From: an uncultured Methylobacillus sp.
GTDB lineage: Bacteria; Pseudomonadota; Gammaproteobacteria; Burkholderiales; Methylophilaceae
NCBI GenBank assembly: GCA_946478965.1
Contig: CAMLDQ010000005.1
Location: forward strand, 1 to 48,890
Direction of reading: 5' to 3'
Length of the DNA stretch: 48,890 nucleotides
Both the position numbers and the translations under genes were made by a program. The notes under the pieces are model-generated. The model searched no databases. It saw only the letters and a program-made list of their open reading frames with translations, and was not told where the DNA came from. Every line of letters begins with the position of its first letter. The first letter of the stretch is position 1. This document shows positions 21,101 through 28,917 of the stretch, one piece after another.

Positions 21101-21194
21101 AGGCAGCGTCAGCGCAGAACTCGCGACGCCTTCACGCCGCATGCAAACCAGCTTCGGCTTGAGCGGCTCGACCGGGGATGTGCGGATACGCTAG
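18159..21194 (+). CDS. Large AsmA-like protein with long cytoplasmic charged helix
   Basis: A 1011-residue protein of unusual build. Residues 1-75 look like a small winged-helix-type domain (AQALKVLAAVDSKSDADTIYARL region). About 110-610 is almost only Ala, Glu, Arg, Lys and Gln, as in TolA domain II, and should form a very long helix or coiled coil. One membrane segment lies at about 624-645 (ILKGVGATLALAAAITVIAV). The C-terminal ~360 residues resemble AsmA-family domains (RILGNVRLSFSPTPHLNLSDV; GKIIAKGTLDW), probably periplasmic. There is no signal peptide, so the helix should be cytoplasmic. The ribosome site is weak. AsmA-like proteins are linked to outer-membrane lipid homeostasis; the role here is not known. 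Confidence 0.8.
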   Translation: MDLRQTIYSKTGKGSRALSAKSKELSAQALKVLAAVDSKSDADTIYARLDRISDTDFRIALAQLENGGYIRAMQKSSWDTEEHQSDYSGSMVVEEVSADDFFGTSPKKPDAEIEADESAARKAQEEEGARREAEAQVKREAESKARAEEAAKNEKARLARAEQERLAKESLRREEEEARKEKERHAREAQERKIREEAENRRKADEEAKRIAEQSARAEAERKLREAEAARLQAEQTAREEAERKALAEAEARRLAEQRAKQEAEARALAERKAMEAEQARQKAEEEARIRAEEAARKEAERLAREEQERQAREAEQAQLKAEQEAREAAERQAKEAAAQRQAEEEERRREEAAAREEAERLARAEWERKTREAEDVRLKAEQEARAVAERKALEEAEARRLAEEQAQREAEARAEAERKVQEAEAARQRAEETAKLEVERRAREEEEARRAAEEKAARETEETRLRAEEAARLEEERSRREEENRKAREAEEAQLKAEQEARAAAELKAREEADARKLAEEQARREAEARAEAEQKARKAEEARINAEAKAEKARLKAESNESRRLAKEEARARAEAAAQEKADNKARVQAERRARKMAALREKRDPGTTRGRAGVILKGVGATLALAAAITVIAVQFFNLSFLAAPIEKIASASMGEPIRILGNVRLSFSPTPHLNLSDVLVGKNEDVKFASVTIAPAVATLFAETPIVDMVTFSDTTIKANQLDRPRTWFLSAAHAGKFKLTRLAFKSVTIEIPGLPLSPFDGNLKLLPSGEIGTVELNNAERTLTLQFTPQDNDWLVSVDANNWQPQGASVQFNDLAVQGKVSGSQARFDHIEGHLYGGKIIAKGTLDWSSRPSVSGSFVLQGINLPQALAGLGSKASIDGNMDASGTFASHAEIAGQLIANAGISAAFSATDGSIDQVDLASSMLPASRDHNTRFDKLSGSLEFGNGVYHYRKLALDTTQFHARGSLDIQADQRISGSVSAELATPSRRMQTSFGLSGSTGDVRIR
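18822..19830 (+). repeat. Internal repeats within the charged-helix region
   Basis: Three related modules of roughly 70 residues recur in frame. They start near 18822 (RKLREAEAARLQAEQ), 19263 (RKTREAEDVRLKAEQEARA) and 19614 (RKAREAEEAQLKAEQEARA), at offsets of 147 and 117 codons. The latter two align almost residue by residue through ...LAEEQA.REAEARAEAE. They indicate tandem duplication of the helix and a stretch prone to length change. Confidence 0.7.
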
Positions 21195-21208
21195 AAAGGC
21201 AATATAAA

Positions 21209-21506
21209 GAAGCTGGCCGATAAGCCGGGTTCTGTCGTGGACAGTCATTCCTCTAGGCCTACGGTTGCCCGCAGGCTCAAGCAACCTACCCGCTGGCGAC
21301 GCGAGCCACGCCAATGCCAGCCTATTTGGTCTTGCTCCGGATGGAGGTTACCGCGTTTCACGTCCACCGCGCCGAAGCGCGGCTTACTCGTCTCTGTGGC
21401 CCTGTTCCTCGCCTCACGGCGTACGGCCGTTAGCCGTCATCCTGCTCTGCGGAGCCCGGACTTTCCTCCCCCCGCTTGCGCGGGCGGCGACTGTCTAGCC
21501 AGCTTC
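21209..21506 (-). ncRNA. rnpB: RNase P RNA, bacterial type A
   Basis: Catalytic RNA that trims 5' leaders from pre-tRNAs. On the minus strand the 5' end GAAGCTGG (21506-21499) pairs with CCAGCTTC (21216-21209) to close helix P1. The universal P4 strand GAGGAAAGTCCGGGC follows close to the 5' end, and the matching 3' strand with ACAGAACCCGGCTTATCGG lies just before the end. A T-rich tract follows. At about 298 bases the size is at the short end of type A. It sits between the convergent AsmA-like gene and the aminotransferase gene. Confidence 0.95.
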
Positions 21507-21512
21507 GCCTCT

Positions 21513-21521
21513 ATTCTAACA
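21513..21521 (-). promoter_or_regulatory. Extended -10 promoter of rnpB
   Basis: TG-T-TAGAAT on the minus strand ends exactly six bases before G21506, the first base of helix P1. I found no good -35, which fits an extended -10 element. It lies in the 17-base gap after the aminotransferase stop. Confidence 0.65.
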
Positions 21522-21523
21522 GT

Positions 21524-22708
21524 TTAGGCGAGCACCTGCTCCGCAGCCTTGACCGAGGCGCCAGCCTCGACCGTGCGGCCTTGTGCCGCCAACACCGACT
21601 CCAGCGCGGTGAGGCAAGCCTTGACATTGGCTGCCGTGGAACTGGTCCCCATCAGGCCAATGCGGAATATCTTGCCGGCCAGATCGCCCAACCCGGCACC
21701 GATTTCGATGCCATGCAGGTTCAGCATGTCGGCACGCACCTGCGGCTCACTGATGCCTTCCGGCACGACGACCGCATTCAATTGCGGCAGCCGCGATTGT
21801 TCTTCCACCAAGAGTTCCAGCCCCAATGCCTCGAGTCCCGACAGCAAGGCCAGATGATTACGGCGATGACGCGCCCAAGAGACCTCCAGGTTTTCCTCGG
21901 CCAGCATCACCAGTGATTCGTGCAGACCGTAAAGCGCATTGATTGGCGCAGTGTGGTGATAGGTACGCTTGGCATCGGACCAGTAGCCCAGCACCAGATT
22001 AAGGTCCATAAACCAGCTCTGCACCGGCGTCGTACGCTGCTTCAGCTTGGCAATCGCGCGCTCGCCGAACGACACAGGTGACAGCCCTGGCGTGCAGGAC
22101 AAACCCTTCTGGCTGCCGGAATAAATCGCATCGATGCCCCAAGCATCCACCATCAGCGGGATGCAGCCGAGCGAAGTGACCGCATCAACGATCACCAATG
22201 CGCCGTAACGATGCGCGATCTCGGTCAACAGCTTGGCATCAGACTCCACCCCGGTAGAGGTTTCGGCATGCACGAAGGCGACAATCTTCGTATCCGGATT
22301 CGCCTTGAGCGCATCTTCCAGCTTCTGCGGGTCGACAGCCGTACCCCAGGCGTCTTCGACCAGCACCAGCTCACCGCGGGTACGCTTCACGTTCTCGACC
22401 ATACGGCGTCCGAATACGCCGTTGGAACAGACGATGACCTTGTCGCCCGGCTCCACCAGGTTGACGAAGCAGCTTTCCATCCCTACCGAGCCGGGGGCGG
22501 AAACCGGAAAGGTCAATGCGTTTTCGGTCTGGTAGGCATACCGCAGCAGCGTCTTCATTTCTTCCATCATCTCGCCGAAGCGCGGGTCGAGATGCCCGAC
22601 CGTCGGGCGCGCCATCGCGTCGAGTACCCGCTGGTGCACGTCGGACGGCCCGGGACCGAGCAGGATACGCTTGGGCGGCTGGAAAGACTGGATACGCGGT
22701 GCGCTCAT
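21524..22708 (-). CDS. Alanine/serine--glyoxylate aminotransferase family protein
   Basis: PLP-dependent class V aminotransferase of 394 residues. The N-terminal [27 protein letters not shown] is the AGXT-family signature, the middle has HAETSTGV and VDAVTSLG, and the PLP Lys is K201 in SGSQKGLSC. Such enzymes pass an amino group from alanine or serine to glyoxylate; bacterial members act in photorespiration-like glycolate salvage, the serine cycle or purine breakdown. TAAGGAG precedes the ATG and a good promoter lies upstream. Neighbours (pyrC, rnpB) do not reveal the substrate. Confidence 0.88.
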   Translation of the reverse strand: MSAPRIQSFQPPKRILLGPGPSDVHQRVLDAMARPTVGHLDPRFGEMMEEMKTLLRYAYQTENALTFPVSAPGSVGMESCFVNLVEPGDKVIVCSNGVFGRRMVENVKRTRGELVLVEDAWGTAVDPQKLEDALKANPDTKIVAFVHAETSTGVESDAKLLTEIAHRYGALVIVDAVTSLGCIPLMVDAWGIDAIYSGSQKGLSCTPGLSPVSFGERAIAKLKQRTTPVQSWFMDLNLVLGYWSDAKRTYHHTAPINALYGLHESLVMLAEENLEVSWARHRRNHLALLSGLEALGLELLVEEQSRLPQLNAVVVPEGISEPQVRADMLNLHGIEIGAGLGDLAGKIFRIGLMGTSSTAANVKACLTALESVLAAQGRTVEAGASVKAAEQVLA

Positions 22709-22745
22709 GGTGGCTCCTTAAATTCGGGGTTCGCAAAAGGGAACG

Positions 22746-22773
22746 ATTCTACCGCGGAATATTACGGAATCAA
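22746..22773 (-). promoter_or_regulatory. Promoter of the aminotransferase gene
   Basis: On the minus strand, -35 TTGATT (22773-22768) and -10 TAGAAT (22751-22746) are separated by 16 bases. The expected start near 22739 gives a leader of about 30 bases carrying the AAGGAG site. Confidence 0.65.
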
Positions 22774-22813
22774 CTTGTAAATGAAAGACTTACCCATTAA
22801 CAAAACAGGGCAA

Positions 22814-23851
22814 TTAGTCCTGCATTTTCCAAATCATGGCTTGACCTGCCCGTAACGGCACCAGCATTTCACCCCCGAACGGCAGGGCTTCAGGGACCTG
22901 CCAGGACTCGCGCGCCAGCGTGATCCGATCCGTATTGCGCGGCAACCCGTAGAAATCTGCACCGTGAAAGCTGGCAAAAGCTTCCAGCCGCTCCAACGCC
23001 CCGACCTGCTCGAACGCTTCCGCATAAAGCTCAATAGCAGCATGGGCGGTATACATGCCGGCACAGCCGCAAGCGGTTTCCTTGGCAGATTTCGCATGCG
23101 GCGCGCTATCGGTGCCGAGGAAAAACTTGGGGCTGCCGGAAGTCGCCGCGGCGACCAGCGCGCGGCGGTGCTCTTCGCGCTTCAGTACCGGCAAGCAGTA
23201 ATGATGTGGGCGAATACCGCCAGTGAACATGGCATTGCGATTCATCAACAGATGGTGCGCCGTCAGGGTGGCCGCGATATTGGCCGGCGCAGCATTGACG
23301 AAGTCCACACCGTCGCGCGTGGTCAGGTGCTCGAATACGATCTTCAATCCCGGAAAGTCACGTACCAATGGCGCCAGGTGGCGTTCGATGAACATCTTCT
23401 CGCGATCGAACACATCGACCTCGGCATCGGTCACTTCACCATGTACCAGCAGCGGCAGGCCATGCTTTTCCATGGCGGCCAGCGCAGCGCGGCATTTGGC
23501 GAGATCGGTGACACCGGAATCCGAGTTGGTGGTGGCGCCTGCCGGGTAGAGCTTCACCCCATGCACAAAACCACTGGCCTTGGCCGCCGCAATCTCGGCC
23601 GCACTCGTATTGTCGGTGAGGTAGAGCGTCATCAGCGGCTCGAACCGCATGCCGGCAGGCAAGGCTGTCAGGATACGCGTGCGATATTCGGCCGCCAGCT
23701 CGGTGGTGGTGACGGGCGGGCGCAGGTTGGGCATGACGATGGCGCGGCCGAAGCGCTTCGCCGTATCCGGCAGCACGTCGCGCAGCATGGCGCCGTCGCG
23801 CAGATGCAAATGCCAGTCGTCGGGGCGGATAATAGTCAGAGTTGGGGTCAT
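22814..23851 (-). CDS. pyrC: Dihydroorotase PyrC
   Basis: Zinc enzyme of de novo pyrimidine synthesis that cyclises carbamoyl-aspartate to dihydroorotate. The 345-residue product is a class II dihydroorotase. It has the metal pair H14/H16 in [10 protein letters not shown], the Lys in [14 protein letters not shown] that becomes carboxylated, the PLLVHGEV and VFEHLTT histidines, and the catalytic Asp in [10 protein letters not shown]. The ATG at 23849-23851 overlaps the rsmI stop by four bases; the long upstream reading lies in rsmI and is dropped. Confidence 0.97.
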   Translation of the reverse strand: MTPTLTIIRPDDWHLHLRDGAMLRDVLPDTAKRFGRAIVMPNLRPPVTTTELAAEYRTRILTALPAGMRFEPLMTLYLTDNTSAAEIAAAKASGFVHGVKLYPAGATTNSDSGVTDLAKCRAALAAMEKHGLPLLVHGEVTDAEVDVFDREKMFIERHLAPLVRDFPGLKIVFEHLTTRDGVDFVNAAPANIAATLTAHHLLMNRNAMFTGGIRPHHYCLPVLKREEHRRALVAAATSGSPKFFLGTDSAPHAKSAKETACGCAGMYTAHAAIELYAEAFEQVGALERLEAFASFHGADFYGLPRNTDRITLARESWQVPEALPFGGEMLVPLRAGQAMIWKMQD

Positions 23852-24699
23852 GTCTTTTCGGGTTTCAGTGTCAGGGCCAGTTCGTAGAGCGCGTTTTTCT
23901 TTGCACCCGTAATTTCGGTCGCCAATTTTACCGCTTGTTTGAGTGGAAGTTCCGCCAGCAGGATTTGCAGCGTGCGACGCGCATCGTCCGAAACCGCCTT
24001 TTCCTCCGTTTCGGGCGCCCCCTCGATCAACAGTACGAATTCGCCGCGTTGCTGATTGGGGTCTGCCTGCAGCCAGGCTGCTGCGCCCTGCAGGCGGCAT
24101 GTGTGGATAGTCTCGAACGTCTTGGTGAGTTCGCGGGCGAAGGTGATATTGCGCGCGCCGCCCAGCACGTCGCACAGATCGGTCACGCTTTCCAGCACCC
24201 GATGCGGAGCCTCATAAAACGCCAGCGTGACGGGCACATCGCGCAGCGTTTCCAGTACCTGCCGACGATGCGAATTTTTGGCAGGCAAAAAACCGATAAA
24301 AAGAAAGCGCGGCATCAGAATGCCGGAAGCCGAGAGCGCCGTAACTGCAGCATTGGCACCGGGCACCGGGACCACCCTGACGCCGGCTGCGCGCGCCAGA
24401 TGCACCAGCAAAGCGCCGGGGTCCGAAATGGCAGGCGTACCGGCATCGGAGATCAACGCGACCGACTGCCCCGCCTGCAGCAGGGCAATCAACTTCTCAC
24501 CGGCACTGCGCTCGTTATGCTCATGCAGGGCCGTCAGTTTCGCCTGAATGCCGAAATGCGCAAGCAGTTGGGCAGAATGCCGGGTGTCTTCCGCTGCGAC
24601 CACATCCACGCCGCGCAGCACCTCCAGCGCACGCAAGGTAATGTCCTGAAGGTTTCCAATCGGTGTGGCCACCACATATAATGTGCCGCTATGACTCAA
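23848..24699 (-). CDS. rsmI: 16S rRNA (cytidine1402-2'-O)-methyltransferase RsmI
   Basis: SAM-dependent methylase that adds the 2'-O-methyl to C1402 of 16S rRNA, the partner of RsmH. The 283-residue product has [48 protein letters not shown] and the [10 protein letters not shown] motif of the tetrapyrrole-methylase fold. No ATG suits the N-terminus; a TTG at 24697-24699 with GGAG upstream gives the family's length. This start overlaps the start of divergent lpoA by nine bases, so each promoter must lie within the other gene. The same divergent pair exists in E. coli. Confidence 0.93.
   Translation of the reverse strand: MSHSGTLYVVATPIGNLQDITLRALEVLRGVDVVAAEDTRHSAQLLAHFGIQAKLTALHEHNERSAGEKLIALLQAGQSVALISDAGTPAISDPGALLVHLARAAGVRVVPVPGANAAVTALSASGILMPRFLFIGFLPAKNSHRRQVLETLRDVPVTLAFYEAPHRVLESVTDLCDVLGGARNITFARELTKTFETIHTCRLQGAAAWLQADPNQQRGEFVLLIEGAPETEEKAVSDDARRTLQILLAELPLKQAVKLATEITGAKKNALYELALTLKPEKT
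24653..24682 (+). promoter_or_regulatory. Promoter of lpoA, probably giving a leaderless mRNA
   Basis: A perfect -10 TATAAT (24677-24682) lies eight bases before the lpoA ATG, with a 4/6 -35 TTTCCA (24653-24658) at 18-base spacing. It sits inside the rsmI coding region on the other strand. Transcription would start within about two bases of the ATG, and no Shine-Dalgarno sequence precedes it. Confidence 0.65.
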
Positions 24700-26328
24700 C
24701 GCCTCTCCGCTTTCCTGATTCTCTGTTTTCTGCTGGTTACCAGCGCGATGGCCGCCGAAAAGGGCGCCCAGTCGGAACCTGTGGCGACTGCCAACAAATC
24801 CGTCGAGGAGCGCTTCAGCGAAGGCCAGGCCTGCCTCAAGCACGCCGATACCACCTGTGCCCAGGTTGCGCTGGCGGGCATCAATCCAGCTTCGCCTTAC
24901 GCCAAGATCCTGGAAGCGCAGATTGCCGTGCAGCGCCAGGATTTCGACAGCGTACTGCGCTTGCTGCTTCCCTTACAGCCCGAATCCAACCTGCCGCCAG
25001 CAGCCACGGGAAGTTTACACGCAACCCTCGCCCTCGCCTACGACAGCCAGGGCAACCCACTGCGTGCACTGGAACAGCGCTGCCTGGCGGAACCCTTCCT
25101 CGCCTCCCAGGAAGAAGTCACCGCGAATCAACAGCAGATTCTGAGGACGCTGCTGGCCCTATCCAAGGATACCCTGCTGGAAATGCGCGGAGAAAGCTCG
25201 GATACGCTCCAGCAAGGCTGGATTGACCTCGCCTTGGCCGCCGCCCATTCGGAAAACCGCAACAGCGCGCTCGCGCAATGGCGTAGCGCCTACCCCGATC
25301 ATCCCGCAGACGAAGCCCTGCTGCAAAACCTTACCCAGAATGTTCCAGCAACCGTCAACAGCAATGTCATCGGCGACAAGATTGCGCTGCTACTGCCGAT
25401 CGACACCCCCACCTTCGCCTTTGCCGCAGACGGCGTGCGCACCGGGTTCATGGCGGCCATGAGCGCGGACAAGAGCAATGCGCAAATCACGGTCTATCCT
25501 ACCCACGGGGTAGCCGACGAGATTCCCGCACTGTACGCACAGGCCGTGGCCGATGGCGCGAAATACATTGTCGGCCCGTTGACGCGTGCGGAGGTCGCCG
25601 GGCTGGAAAGTGTCCAACAGTCCGACCTCACCACCATTGCCCTCAACACGCTTGACGACGATGCCAATGCCCCGGAAAACCTGATTCAGTTTGGCCTGCC
25701 GCTGGAAGACGAAGCCGATCAACTGGCCCGCCGCGCCCGTAATCAGGGCATGCAAACGACGATCATCGTTGCGGCCAACTCACCTCTGGCGCAGCGCATG
25801 GCACAGGCATTTGCCGCCGCCTGGACCGATCAGGGGGGCGTCGTGGCGCTGCAAACCGATCTCGCCAACACCCCTAACTTGCTTGACCTTCGCTCTCAAA
25901 TTGCGTCAGAGCCCGCAGATATGATCTTTCTTGCCGCAGACGACGCCGAGGCCCGGCAAATTCGCCCCTACCTCGACCCTGCCATTCCGACCTTCGGCCT
26001 TTCCCACATTTATGACGGCATCGCCAATAATCCGGAAAACGGCATCCTGAATGCAATCCATTTTGTTGACATGCCCTGGCTGCTCAATCCCGGCGCGCCG
26101 GAGTTTGCACCATACCGCAAAGCTGCGGAAGCCTTGCCGCAGGGCATGGCGCAACGCTGGTTCGCCGTGGGCGTGGATGCCTGGCGCGTACTGTCCCGGC
26201 TGGTCGACAAACCGACCGAACCGCTCCGCTTCCGCGGGTTGACCGGTACGATCACGCTGCACGACAACCACATCGAACGTGAACTACCGCTGGCGCAGTT
26301 CCGCAGCACCGGCGTAGCCCTGGAGTGA
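24691..26328 (+). CDS. lpoA: Penicillin-binding protein activator LpoA homologue (LppC family)
   Basis: In E. coli LpoA is an outer-membrane lipoprotein that reaches through the periplasm to activate PBP1a. This 545-residue homologue has an N-terminal helical-repeat half and a C-terminal type I periplasmic-binding fold (about residues 225-540, from GDKIALLLPIDTPTFAFAADGVRTGFMAA). It is shorter than E. coli LpoA (678). The signal peptide [23 protein letters not shown] has no lipobox: Cys12 follows Leu, not Gly/Ala/Ser. An in-frame TAA at 24679-24681 excludes a longer N-terminus, so the protein should be soluble in the periplasm. It is first in an operon with yraN, diaA and dolP. Confidence 0.88.
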   Translation: MTQRLSAFLILCFLLVTSAMAAEKGAQSEPVATANKSVEERFSEGQACLKHADTTCAQVALAGINPASPYAKILEAQIAVQRQDFDSVLRLLLPLQPESNLPPAATGSLHATLALAYDSQGNPLRALEQRCLAEPFLASQEEVTANQQQILRTLLALSKDTLLEMRGESSDTLQQGWIDLALAAAHSENRNSALAQWRSAYPDHPADEALLQNLTQNVPATVNSNVIGDKIALLLPIDTPTFAFAADGVRTGFMAAMSADKSNAQITVYPTHGVADEIPALYAQAVADGAKYIVGPLTRAEVAGLESVQQSDLTTIALNTLDDDANAPENLIQFGLPLEDEADQLARRARNQGMQTTIIVAANSPLAQRMAQAFAAAWTDQGGVVALQTDLANTPNLLDLRSQIASEPADMIFLAADDAEARQIRPYLDPAIPTFGLSHIYDGIANNPENGILNAIHFVDMPWLLNPGAPEFAPYRKAAEALPQGMAQRWFAVGVDAWRVLSRLVDKPTEPLRFRGLTGTITLHDNHIERELPLAQFRSTGVALE

Positions 26329-26681
26329 TCGTCTTGCAACCGGCCGACGGAAGCGCCGCTGAGAAACTGGCTGCCACCTATTTGCAACAACAAGGCCTCA
26401 AACTGCTGGAATCGAATTACCGCTGCCGCTTCGGCGAAATCGACCTGATCATGCGCGATGGAACAGACATCGTTTTCGTTGAAGTCCGGTTGCGCAGCAA
26501 CAGAGCGTTCGGCGGCGCAGGAGAAAGCATTACCTTGGCCAAACGCCAGAAAATTTCCCGCACGGCCGATCACTATCTGCTACAACACGGCACAGCCCCT
26601 TGCCGTTTTGACGCGATCCTGCTCGACGCACTATCCACCGATAGCCTGACCTGGCTTAAAAACGCATTCGAGGCAGCCTAG
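26325..26681 (+). CDS. yraN: YraN family endonuclease-fold protein (UPF0102)
   Basis: A 118-residue member of the YraN/UPF0102 family with a Holliday-junction-resolvase-like nuclease fold and no settled function. The family core is present: GSAAEKLAATYLQQQGLKLLESNYRCRFGEIDLIMRD with Glu and Asp at the presumed metal site, then FVEVRLRSNRAFGGAGESI. The start is a GTG overlapping the lpoA stop (GTGA), so it is translationally coupled; a TTG three codons on is a less likely alternative. It sits in the conserved lpoA-yraN-diaA-dolP order. Confidence 0.92.
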   Translation: MIVLQPADGSAAEKLAATYLQQQGLKLLESNYRCRFGEIDLIMRDGTDIVFVEVRLRSNRAFGGAGESITLAKRQKISRTADHYLLQHGTAPCRFDAILLDALSTDSLTWLKNAFEAA

Positions 26682-26685
26682 AATT

Positions 26686-27276
26686 ATGGAACTGATCCCG
26701 CGCATCATCAGGCATTTCGAGGAAAGCGCCCATCTCAAACTGGAAAGTGCCGACCTGCTCGCGCCGGTCATCGCGGAAGCGGCAGCGGTCATTGTGACGG
26801 CTTTCCTCGGCGACAAAAAAGTGCTCACCTGCGGCAACGGCGGCTCGGCGGCACTTGCCCAGTATTTTGCAGCGCGCATGCTGAACCGTTTCGATATGGA
26901 ACGGCCGGGGCTCGCCGCCATTGCGCTCTCCGCGGACAATTCCACGCTGACGTCCATCGCCAACGACTCCAACTTTGCCCAAGTATTTTCCAAGCAGATT
27001 CTGGCACTGGGCCAGCCGGGCGACGTACTGCTCGCGATGAGCACCAGCGGCAACTCCCAGAACGTGCTGGATGCAATGAATGCGGCGCATGAGCGCGGCA
27101 TGCGCGTCATCGCCCTGGGCGGCGGCGACGGCGGAATCCTGATGGAACTTTTGCACATCGAAGACATTCATATCGGCGTCCCCCATGAAAACACTGCTCG
27201 CGTTCAGGAAATGTATCTTCTCACTCTGCACTGCCTGTGCGACTCTATCGACTGTATCCTGCTAGGAGCTGAATAA
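26686..27276 (+). CDS. diaA: DnaA initiator-associating protein DiaA (SIS domain)
   Basis: A 196-residue SIS-domain protein of the DiaA/GmhA group. DiaA tetramers bind DnaA and promote initiation at oriC; GmhA is sedoheptulose-7-phosphate isomerase. Visible features are the phospho-sugar loop TCGNGGSAALAQYFA and the second loop AMSTSGNSQNVLDAM. The sequence alone does not exclude GmhA, but its place between yraN and dolP matches diaA in E. coli, so DiaA is preferred. It begins four bases after yraN and its TAA shares a base with the dolP ATG. Confidence 0.87.
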   Translation: MELIPRIIRHFEESAHLKLESADLLAPVIAEAAAVIVTAFLGDKKVLTCGNGGSAALAQYFAARMLNRFDMERPGLAAIALSADNSTLTSIANDSNFAQVFSKQILALGQPGDVLLAMSTSGNSQNVLDAMNAAHERGMRVIALGGGDGGILMELLHIEDIHIGVPHENTARVQEMYLLTLHCLCDSIDCILLGAE

Positions 27277-27854
27277 TGCGTTCATTGATACTGCTGCTCA
27301 CCGCCCTCACACTCTCCTCGTTGTTGAGCGGTTGCTTCCCGGTTGTCGCCGGCGGCGCTGCGGCGGGCGGGCTGGCCGCGGCGGATCGCCGGACCTCCGG
27401 CGCCTATATCGACGATGAAGGCATCGAGTGGAAGGTGCTGCTCGAGACCGACAAGCAACTGGCCAACAAGATTCACCTTAATGCCACCAGTTTCAACCGC
27501 AATGTCCTGCTGACCGGCGAAGCCATAGACGAGGAATCGAAGAAAACGGCAGAATCCATCGCCAAGGGTGTCGCCAACGTACGTAGCGTCACCAATGAAA
27601 TGACGGTAGGGCCGGCAAGCGAACTGACCGCTCGCAGCAATGACACTTATCTGACCTCGCTGGTCAAGGCCGAAATGATCAGAGCGAATCGCTTCCCGGC
27701 AAACTACGTGAAAGTCGTAACAGAGGGATCGGTGGTCTATCTAATGGGAATGGTGACGCGCAAGGAAGCCGAAGATGCGGTGGAAATCGCGCGCGGTATC
27801 GATGGCGTGAAGAAAGTCGTGAAGGTGTTCGAATACGTCGTGGTCGAACAGTAG
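27276..27854 (+). CDS. dolP: Outer-membrane lipoprotein DolP with two BON domains
   Basis: A 192-residue lipoprotein (YraP family) needed for outer-membrane integrity and linked to BAM function in E. coli. The signal peptide ends in the lipobox LLSGC with the lipidated Cys at residue 20. No Asp follows it (FP), consistent with outer-membrane sorting. Two BON domains follow: about residues 55-120 (IHLNATSFNRNVLLTGEAID) and 125-190 (VVTEGSVVYLMGMVTRKEAEDAVEIA). It is the last gene of the lpoA operon and overlaps diaA by one base. Confidence 0.93.
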   Translation: MRSLILLLTALTLSSLLSGCFPVVAGGAAAGGLAAADRRTSGAYIDDEGIEWKVLLETDKQLANKIHLNATSFNRNVLLTGEAIDEESKKTAESIAKGVANVRSVTNEMTVGPASELTARSNDTYLTSLVKAEMIRANRFPANYVKVVTEGSVVYLMGMVTRKEAEDAVEIARGIDGVKKVVKVFEYVVVEQ

Positions 27855-27859
27855 CGGGC

Positions 27860-27868
27860 TGCTATAAT
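27860..27868 (+). promoter_or_regulatory. Extended -10 promoter of the DUF3579 gene
   Basis: TGCTATAAT at 27860-27868 is a perfect TATAAT with the extended TGn element. It is right after the dolP stop and about 30 bases before the ATG at 27898. There is no good -35. Confidence 0.6.
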
Positions 27869-27897
27869 CCGCGCATCCGATTTTTATATAAAACACC

Positions 27898-28191
27898 ATG
27901 AGCACCGAAATCATCATTGAAGGCCTGACCCGGGCCGGCAAGCCTTTCCGCCCCAGCGACTGGGTGGATCGCATGTGCAGCACCTATGCCACGTTCGGCC
28001 CCGATCGCAAGCTGCGTTATTCGCCTTATCTCAAGCCGCGTCTGCTGAACGGCGTTCGTTGCCTGGCCGTCGACATGAAGCTGAAGGAGGTTAACCCGGA
28101 AGGGTTTGCGCAGCTGATGCATTTCACTGAGGAAAATCAGCTCAATGTAAAGGATACAGACGGCAACGATATTCCCGTGCCGTCCGCCTGA
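27898..28191 (+). CDS. DUF3579 domain protein of unknown function
   Basis: A 97-residue soluble protein of the DUF3579 family, common in betaproteobacteria and without known function. It has no signal peptide or membrane segment. Recognisable parts are EGLTRAGKPFRPSDWVDRMCSTYATFGPDRKLRYSPYL-like text and a conserved acidic C-terminal half. It has its own promoter and a downstream hairpin, so it is probably monocistronic. No clear Shine-Dalgarno precedes the ATG. Confidence 0.82.
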   Translation: MSTEIIIEGLTRAGKPFRPSDWVDRMCSTYATFGPDRKLRYSPYLKPRLLNGVRCLAVDMKLKEVNPEGFAQLMHFTEENQLNVKDTDGNDIPVPSA

Positions 28192-28197
28192 CTGCCT

Positions 28198-28220
28198 GCC
28201 GTGCCGCCTTCGGGCACGGC
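28198..28220. terminator. Hairpin between convergent DUF3579 and TlpA-like genes
   Basis: GCCGTGCC (28198-28205) pairs with GGCACGGC (28213-28220) around GCCTTCG. It lies between two convergent stops and could serve both strands. No strong U tract follows, so it is a weak or bidirectional terminator. Confidence 0.55.
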
Positions 28221-28225
28221 ACGGT

Positions 28226-28729
28226 TCACTTCCCGGCGACCAGTTTCTCGAGGGATGCGCGAGTAATCAGCCCGCGATGCATGTTCACCAGCTTGCCTGC
28301 TGGATTGTAGACCAAGGTGGTCGGCAGAATCTCGGCCGACCCGAATTGCCGGATTACCTCATCACTGCCCAGCACTACCGGGTACGTCATTAGGTTGTCG
28401 TCGGCAAAATCGCGAATTTCCTTCTCGCTTTTATAATCCACGGCGACCCCGATCACTGCAGCATTGCGATGCTGATCGCTGAACACGATGAGATCGGGAA
28501 TCTCCTCCAAGCACGGCGGGCACCAGGTCGCCCAGAAATTGACGACGACCCACTTGCCTTTGTACTCCGCCAGGGTATGGGTTTTCCCGGCGAGATCGCT
28601 GACCTGAAATCCGTCGGCGGCGATGGCCACCAACGGGCTAGCCACCATCAGGACAGCCAATGCAAGGAAGGGCGACCTCAGCCTTATATGCAGAAAATTT
28701 TTAAAAATATTTCGACAGATCAGAGACAT
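28226..28729 (-). CDS. TlpA/ResA-like periplasmic thioredoxin
   Basis: A 167-residue exported thiol-disulfide reductase-type protein. The N-terminal region to about residue 38 (FLALAVLMVASPLVAIAADG) is a signal peptide or anchor. The thioredoxin fold carries VVVNFWATWCPPCLEEIPDL with the active Cys pair C70/C73, and the cis-Pro region is ILPTTLVYN. WCPPC and the AhpC/TSA-like insert are typical of ResA/TlpA proteins that reduce apocytochrome c or Cu-site cysteines. GGAG precedes the ATG. It is divergent from trxA; no cytochrome-maturation gene is nearby to fix its partner. Confidence 0.87.
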   Translation of the reverse strand: MSLICRNIFKNFLHIRLRSPFLALAVLMVASPLVAIAADGFQVSDLAGKTHTLAEYKGKWVVVNFWATWCPPCLEEIPDLIVFSDQHRNAAVIGVAVDYKSEKEIRDFADDNLMTYPVVLGSDEVIRQFGSAEILPTTLVYNPAGKLVNMHRGLITRASLEKLVAGK

Positions 28730-28917
28730 GCAAAACTCCAGAATCCAGCCGGCAAGTGAGCTTTACTTTGATGCTGCCAGGCACGGCAGGAGCGCTTCAC
28801 TTGGAACGGTTTTTTCGTTAGGATAGCAGCAAAGTCTTCCAAGAGGCTGCCCGGATTTCGGGAAACTGCGCGGGCGGCCTATCCCACCCACAAAGAATTA
28901 AATCAACGAGGTTCAAC

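Noticed and set aside
26686..27276. Naming the SIS protein as GmhA
   Set aside because: The motifs are shared, but the place between yraN and dolP favours DiaA. GmhA is kept as a lesser option in the feature entry.
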